Assembly (NCBI GenBank): GCA_005884335.1
Contig: VBCJ01000172.1
Coordinates: 1 to 8,921, forward strand
DNA from: Betaproteobacteria bacterium
GTDB taxonomy: Bacteria; Pseudomonadota; Gammaproteobacteria; Burkholderiales; SG8-39
DNA length: 8,921 nucleotides
Direction of reading: 5' to 3'
The translations under genes were made by a program, and so were the position numbers. How positions within the stretch are numbered: position 1 is the first letter of the stretch; every line of letters begins with the position of its first letter. Positions 5,776 to 8,921 of the stretch are shown here, one piece after another. A model generated the notes under the pieces. The model worked only from the letters and a program-made list of their open reading frames with translations, did no database searches and was not told the origin of the DNA.

Positions 5776-5805
5776 TTGAACGCGCACCTTGTTTCGACCT
5801 ATAAT
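5776..5805 (+). promoter_or_regulatory. Sigma70 promoter of rpmB-rpmG
   Basis: TTGAAC (5776-5781) and a perfect TATAAT (5800-5805) are 18 bases apart in the radC-rpmB gap. Transcription should begin near 5812, giving a leader of about 20 bases with GGAG at 5821-5824 before the rpmB ATG. A second TTGACT at 5764 is too far from the -10 box to be the partner. Confidence 0.8.
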
Positions 5806-5830
5806 GCGCCCCTTTCCCGCGGAGCATCGC

Positions 5831-6064
5831 ATGGCGCGAGTCTGCCAGGTAACGGGCAAGAAGCCCCAGGTGGGACACCACGTTTCCCACGCCAACAACA
5901 AGACCCTACGCCGGTTCTACCCGAACTTGCAGTACCGCCGTTTCTGGGTGGAAAGCGAAAAGCGCTGGGTGAGGTTGCGCATTTCCAACGCCGGCGTGCG
6001 CATCATCGACAAGAAGGGCATCGACGCGGTGCTCAAAGAGCTGCGCGCGCGCGGCGAGATCTAG
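5831..6064 (+). CDS. rpmB: 50S ribosomal protein L28
   Basis: A 77-aa L28, a structural protein of the large ribosomal subunit. It shows the family signature throughout: MARVCQVTGKKPQVGHHVSHA at the start, RRFYPNLQYRRFWVESE in the middle, and IDKKGIDAVLKELRARGE at the end, closely matching the E. coli protein in length and order. The frame stays open upstream to an ATG at 5789, but that start lies inside the promoter (between its -35 and -10 boxes), so the ATG at 5831, with GGAG 6-9 bases before it, is the right one. The rpmG start follows the stop by 16 bases, so the two form an operon driven by the strong promoter at 5776-5805. Confidence 0.98.
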   Translation: MARVCQVTGKKPQVGHHVSHANNKTLRRFYPNLQYRRFWVESEKRWVRLRISNAGVRIIDKKGIDAVLKELRARGEI

Positions 6065-6080
6065 CCGAGGAGTTGCGACG

Positions 6081-6236
6081 ATGCGTGAGAAGATCAAGCT
6101 CGAATCCACAGCCGGCACCGGCCATTTCTACACCACCACCAAGAACAAGCGCAGCACGCCCGACAAGATCGAGATGAAGAAGTACGACCCCAGGGCGCGC
6201 AAGCACGTCATCTACAAGGAAACAAAGATCAAATAA
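6081..6236 (+). CDS. rpmG: 50S ribosomal protein L33
   Basis: A 51-aa L33, a small basic protein of the large ribosomal subunit. The sequence begins MREKIKLESTAGTGHFYTTT, continues KNKRSTPDKIEMKKYDPRAR and ends KHVIYKETKIK, matching proteobacterial L33 over its whole length. It lacks the four cysteines of the zinc-ribbon version of L33, so it is the zinc-independent type. GAGGAG at 6067-6072 precedes the ATG by 8 bases. It is the second gene of the rpmB-rpmG operon, and its last codon and stop are part of the left arm of the terminator. Confidence 0.97.
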   Translation: MREKIKLESTAGTGHFYTTTKNKRSTPDKIEMKKYDPRARKHVIYKETKIK

Positions 6237-6264
6237 AAAGCCCGCTTTCGCGGGCTTTTTATTT
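6231..6264. terminator. Bidirectional intrinsic terminator after rpmG
   Basis: A perfect 15-bp inverted repeat, AAATAAAAAGCCCGC, loop TTTC, then GCGGGCTTTTTATTT. The GC core is flanked by an A tract on one side and a T tract on the other, so it can stop transcripts from both rpmG and the leftward gene at 6299-6568. The left arm includes the last rpmG codon and the TAA. Confidence 0.92.
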
Positions 6265-6298
6265 GGCCAGCGTCGGCCGACCTGTTTGCCAAGCGCGC

Positions 6299-6568
6299 CT
6301 ACTTTGGCTGCGATTTGGTATCGCGCGGAGCCTCGGCAACGCCGCGCTTGTAGACGACTTTCTGGGTGCTGCCGTCGCAGGTTCCGACGACCTTGCCTTC
6401 ACCTTCCTTCACCTGCTCGTTCGGAACGATGTCCAGCGTGAAGGCTTGCACGCCATTTGCCTTGATCTTCGCTTCGATCTCGGACTTGAGTTCCTCGCAA
6501 GGCTTCACCTGCGCAAGGGCCGGCGAAGCAATCAACATCGACGCAGCTACCGCGATAAGGCTCTTCAT
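6299..6568 (-). CDS. Small secreted DUF1161-like protein
   Basis: An 89-aa exported protein. Residues 1-20 form a signal peptide (MKSLIAVAASMLIASPALAQ), probably cut after ALA. The mature part of about 70 residues begins VKPCEELKSEIEAKIKANGV and continues with GEGKVVGTCDGSTQKVVYKR, the pattern I recall for DUF1161 proteins. It has two cysteines (Cys24 and one in GTCDG) that could form a disulfide in the periplasm. The role of the family is unknown. The frame is open for 68 more codons upstream, but the ATG at 6568 is chosen because it begins the signal peptide and AGGAG lies 7-11 bases before it. It is a single gene: the shared terminator at 6231-6264 lies 35 bp past its stop, and its promoter should lie in 6569-6659, where I see no convincing boxes. 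Confidence 0.8.
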   Translation of the reverse strand: MKSLIAVAASMLIASPALAQVKPCEELKSEIEAKIKANGVQAFTLDIVPNEQVKEGEGKVVGTCDGSTQKVVYKRGVAEAPRDTKSQPK

Positions 6569-6659
6569 CCCAGGTCTCCTTTCTTGCTGTAAAAAGCCCC
6601 CCCGAAACCGACTGACGCCGCATATGCTACCCGGAAGTCCACTGGCGCGCTGCGGAACA

Positions 6660-6686
6660 AAAAACCCGCCGGTCGGGCGGGTTTTT
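6660..6686. terminator. Intrinsic terminator downstream of desA
   Basis: AAAAACCCGCC, loop GGTCG, GGCGGGTTTTT: an 11-bp stem with an A tract on the left and a T tract on the right. It lies 33 bp past the leftward desA stop, so it ends that transcript and insulates the DUF1161-like gene. A second hairpin without a T tract (TCCCGC TTCC GCGGGA) lies nearer the stop at about 6695-6710. Confidence 0.85.
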
Positions 6687-6719
6687 CCTGGTCTCCCGCT
6701 TCCGCGGGAATGAAGCGCC

Positions 6720-7907
6720 CTAGGCGTAGCAGCGCAGCCGGTGCGAGAATTCCGCAAGCGGGCGGATGCCACTCGCTTCGGCGCGGTGGCACCAGTCCTG
6801 CAGCTGCCGAACGAGCTGCTCGCGGGAGGCGCTCGAGCGCTCCCACAGCGACGCGAGCTCGGCGCGCATCGAGTACACGGTGTGCAGCGCGCGCGATTTC
6901 GCCAGTCCCTGCTTGAGGTTCGCGCGCTCAGTCTCGCACAGCGATTTTTCGTCGCGGTGGAGCCAGCGTTTCAGGCTCTTCAGAACGTGCGCGTCATGCG
7001 GCGCGAGCCGGCGCAGCTTGCCGAGCTCCTCGGCGTAGGTGCGCTTGAGCGACTTGGCGTATTTCGCCAGCACGTCGTAACGGTGTGTGATCACCGCCTG
7101 CAGGGTCTCCGAGTCCACCGCGGGTTTCGCCTCGGTGAAACGCGGCGTCGGCGCGACCTTCTTCACCTGTGCGAGGCCGAGCGCCTCGAGCAGGCAAATG
7201 TACATCCAGCCCAAGTCGATCTCGTACCACTTATTGGAAAGCTTCGCCGAGGTCGCATAGGCGTGGTGATTGTTGTGCAACTCCTCGCCACCGATGATGA
7301 TGCCCCAGGGAACGATGTTCGTGCTCGCATCCTCGGTCGACCAGTTGCGGTATCCCCAGAAATGGCCGATTCCGTTGATGACGCCCGCCGCCCAGAACGG
7401 GATCCAGGCGATCTGCGTGATGAGTATCAGAGCGCCCGGGACGATGCCGAACAGCATGACGTCGGCGGCGCCCATCAGGGTGATGCCGAGTATCGAAAAG
7501 CGGGAGTAGACGTTGCGCTCGAGCCAGTCCTCGGGCGTGCCGTGGCCGTAGCGGGTCATCGTCTCGCGGTTGTAGGATTCTTTGACGTACAGAAACACGC
7601 CGCCCCAGAGCACGCGGTTGATTCCGACCTGCTGTGGGCTGTGCGGGTCTTCAGCCGTTTCGCACTTGGCGTGGTGCTTGCGGTGAATCGCAGCCCACTC
7701 CTTGGTCACCATGCCGGTCGTCATCCACAGCCATAGACGAAAGAAGTGGCTCGCCAGCGGATGCAGATCGAGCGCGCGGTGCGCCTGGCAGCGATGCAGG
7801 AACACCGTCACGCTGACGATGGTGATGTGGGTAAGACCGACAGCGGCGAGGACGTAGCCCCACCACGGCAGGTCGAAAACGCCTGAAAACAGGACGCTGG
7901 ATTCCAT
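6720..7907 (-). CDS. desA: DesA-type acyl-lipid delta-9 fatty acid desaturase
   Basis: A membrane di-iron desaturase. In Pseudomonas aeruginosa the related DesA introduces a delta-9 double bond aerobically into acyl chains of existing phospholipids, tuning membrane fluidity. The 395 aa contain the three histidine boxes: HRCQAH (38-43), HRKHH (75-79) and HNNHH (211-215), plus His182 in GHFWGYRNW. Hydrophobic segments lie at about 14-37, 52-66, 136-156 and 158-180. Residues after about 255 form a charged helical extension ending WCHRAEASGIRPLAEFSHRL, which P. aeruginosa DesA also has as I recall it. The ATG at 7907 is preferred over the TTG codon just before it, because GAGGGG sits 7-12 bases upstream of the ATG. 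An inverted repeat at 7930-7948 could be an operator. It may be cotranscribed with the methyltransferase gene upstream, but the 204-bp gap argues for its own promoter. Confidence 0.93.
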   Translation of the reverse strand: MESSVLFSGVFDLPWWGYVLAAVGLTHITIVSVTVFLHRCQAHRALDLHPLASHFFRLWLWMTTGMVTKEWAAIHRKHHAKCETAEDPHSPQQVGINRVLWGGVFLYVKESYNRETMTRYGHGTPEDWLERNVYSRFSILGITLMGAADVMLFGIVPGALILITQIAWIPFWAAGVINGIGHFWGYRNWSTEDASTNIVPWGIIIGGEELHNNHHAYATSAKLSNKWYEIDLGWMYICLLEALGLAQVKKVAPTPRFTEAKPAVDSETLQAVITHRYDVLAKYAKSLKRTYAEELGKLRRLAPHDAHVLKSLKRWLHRDEKSLCETERANLKQGLAKSRALHTVYSMRAELASLWERSSASREQLVRQLQDWCHRAEASGIRPLAEFSHRLRCYA

Positions 7908-8111
7908 CAAGTTCCCCTCTGAGGTTCTGCGGATTCTACGTGAATCCGGACAAAGGGCAAGGGCATAATCCCGTATGCTCCACTCAGGGATTTCCCTATC
8001 CTATTCATGTCCTTGCAAGCTGGTGAATTCACGGAAATTCAGTTCCAATACGTGAGATTTTCACGCAGGATATATAGAAAACAATCGTGCGCGAAAGCCT
8101 TGGCTCCTGGT
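7908..8111. other. Non-coding gap between desA and the RNA methyltransferase gene
   Basis: I see no gene here. It is more AT-rich than its surroundings and holds three short palindromic elements: CGGATTC/GAATCCG (7930-7948), AGGGA-TT-TCCCT (7986-7997) and the perfect palindrome GTGAATTCAC (8023-8032). The desA promoter should be here, but no leftward -35/-10 pair stands out. No terminator is visible after the methyltransferase stop at 8112. Confidence 0.5.
7930..7948. promoter_or_regulatory. Inverted repeat just upstream of desA
   Basis: CGGATTC TACGT GAATCCG: perfect 7-bp arms around 5 bases, 23 bp before the desA ATG and just ahead of its Shine-Dalgarno sequence. It could be a repressor operator or a short 5'-UTR hairpin. 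The regulator is unknown. Confidence 0.45.
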
Positions 8112-8921
8112 TCATGCGGCACGCTCGAGCACCGCGGCGAAGAAACCGTCGGTACCATGCAGGTGCGGCCAAAGCTCGAGATAATCCTTCATTTGGAGCC
8201 GGATCCCACTCTTTTCAAGCACCTCGCCCGCGGGCCGCAGCGTAAATTCGGCGCTGCGCAGGAAATCCTCGACAATCCCGCGGTTTTCTTCCTCGAGGAT
8301 GCTGCAGGTGGTATAAACGAGCCGCCCGCCCGGTTTCACGAGCCGCGCGGCGGCGGCGAGAATTGATTTCTGCTTTTCCACGAGCTCCGCAACATCCTCG
8401 GGCGTCTGGCGCCACTTCATGTCGGGATTGCGCCGCAGAGTCCCGAGGCCGCTGCAGGGCGCATCCACCAGCACGCGGTCGATCTTGCCCGCTAGGCGCT
8501 TCACACGCGCGTCGTTCACGCCCTCGATCCGCTGCGGATGCACGTTGGACAGGCCCGAGCGCGCAAGTCGGGGCTTCAGCCCGGCGAGCCGCTTCGGGGA
8601 GATGTCGAACGCGTAGAGGCGCCCCGTCGAGCGCATGAGTGCCCCGAGTGCGAGCGTCTTGCCGCCCGCGCCTGCGCAGAAATCCACCACCATCTCGCCG
8701 CGCTTGGGCGCGACCAGATGGCAGAGCAATTGGCTCCCTTCGTCCTGCACCTCAATGCTGCCTTGCAGAAACAGCGCATGCCGGTTGATCGCGAGCTTCT
8801 CCTTTAGCCTGATCCCTTCGGGCGAGTAAGGCGTCGCGGTGGCGCGAAGCCCGTCGGCCGCGAGCCGTTCGAGCGCCGCTTCGCGCGAGATCTTCAGCGG
8901 ATTCACGCGGAGGTCGAGCGG
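8112..8921 (-). CDS. RsmB/Nop2/Sun-family RNA (cytosine-C5) methyltransferase, 5' end outside the window
   Basis: A SAM-dependent RNA m5C methyltransferase missing its N-terminus. The frame runs to the window edge (codons reading PLDLRVNPLK), and this LDLRVN stretch is an internal family motif, so the GTG at 8906 is not the start. Visible motifs in order: the SAM-binding loop VDFCAGAGGKT, the acidic AFDISPKRL, motif IV VLVDAPCSGLGTLRRNPDMKW whose Cys helps product release, and motif VI LVYTTCSILEEEN whose Cys is the nucleophile. The C-terminus (HGTDGFFAAVLER) is typical. About 270 residues are present, against roughly 420-430 in full-length relatives. Family membership is clear, but whether the target is 16S rRNA C967, as for RsmB, or another site cannot be told. 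The missing part would hold the N-terminal NusB-like or PUA-like region that separates the subfamilies. Confidence 0.93.
   Translation of the reverse strand, partial: PLDLRVNPLKISREAALERLAADGLRATATPYSPEGIRLKEKLAINRHALFLQGSIEVQDEGSQLLCHLVAPKRGEMVVDFCAGAGGKTLALGALMRSTGRLYAFDISPKRLAGLKPRLARSGLSNVHPQRIEGVNDARVKRLAGKIDRVLVDAPCSGLGTLRRNPDMKWRQTPEDVAELVEKQKSILAAAARLVKPGGRLVYTTCSILEEENRGIVEDFLRSAEFTLRPAGEVLEKSGIRLQMKDYLELWPHLHGTDGFFAAVLERAA

Noticed and set aside
5029..5901. A 290-codon open frame antisense to radC
   Set aside because: It spans radC, the rpmB promoter and the start of rpmB; it has no recognisable domain and is explained by GC-rich codon bias.
6569..6772. N-terminal extension of the DUF1161-like protein to an ATG at 6772
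   Set aside because: The extra 68 residues would bury an obvious signal peptide, run through the desA terminator, and bypass a good Shine-Dalgarno sequence before the ATG at 6568.
6741..7736. A 331-codon open frame antisense to desA
   Set aside because: The desaturase on the other strand has all histidine boxes and the full length; the antisense protein shows no motif and biased composition.
8904..8906. GTG as the start of the RNA methyltransferase
   Set aside because: The frame continues to the window edge and encodes PLDLRVNPLK, an internal motif of the family, so the gene is truncated by the window.

Overview
The window reads as chromosome of a high-GC betaproteobacterium (Burkholderiales, Rhodocyclales or a relative). 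The basis is the Bug-type (TctC family) periplasmic binding protein, a DesA-type phospholipid desaturase, an L33 protein starting MREKIKLESTAGTGHFYTTT, and the block dut-coaBC / radC-rpmB-rpmG. The taxon is inferred from gene content and style, not proven.

Left third (1-3287): the distal end of a chromosomal integron cassette array. Two 81-nt attC sites (429-509 and 909-989) have matching R''/L''/L'/R' boxes and the extrahelical base expected of attC. A longer attC (3162-3287) closes the array, and the window opens inside the right end of another one. The cassettes carry a four-helix membrane protein of unknown function, a 126-aa protein with a faint MreB-like stretch, and a 44-aa fragment resembling DUF2007 proteins. 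Between the second attC and the last cassette lie a complete Bug solute-binding protein gene and the 3' part of an IS3-family element (OrfB with its DDE triad, but no OrfA and no left end). The IS remnant appears to sit inside another attC, since a GTCTAAC box lies just before it and a complementary GTTAGAC box 58 nt after it. No integrase gene is in the window; from cassette orientation it should lie to the left.

Middle (3356-6264): conserved housekeeping genes. coaBC and dut read leftwards, and radC reads rightwards from a 53-bp divergent gap. A clear sigma70 promoter (TTGAAC-18-TATAAT) then drives rpmB-rpmG, which end at a strong bidirectional terminator. CoaBC has Asp at the position of the E. 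coli CoaC active-site cysteine.

Right third (6299-8921), all leftwards: a small secreted DUF1161-like protein, a DesA-type acyl-lipid desaturase with the family's helical C-terminal extension, a 204-bp non-coding gap with inverted repeats in front of desA, and a 5'-truncated RsmB/Nop2/Sun-type RNA m5C methyltransferase running off the edge.

Nothing here is clearly a new biological system. The most interesting parts are the integron end beside dut, the disrupted attC next to the Bug gene, the unknown cassette proteins, and the CoaC cysteine replacement.
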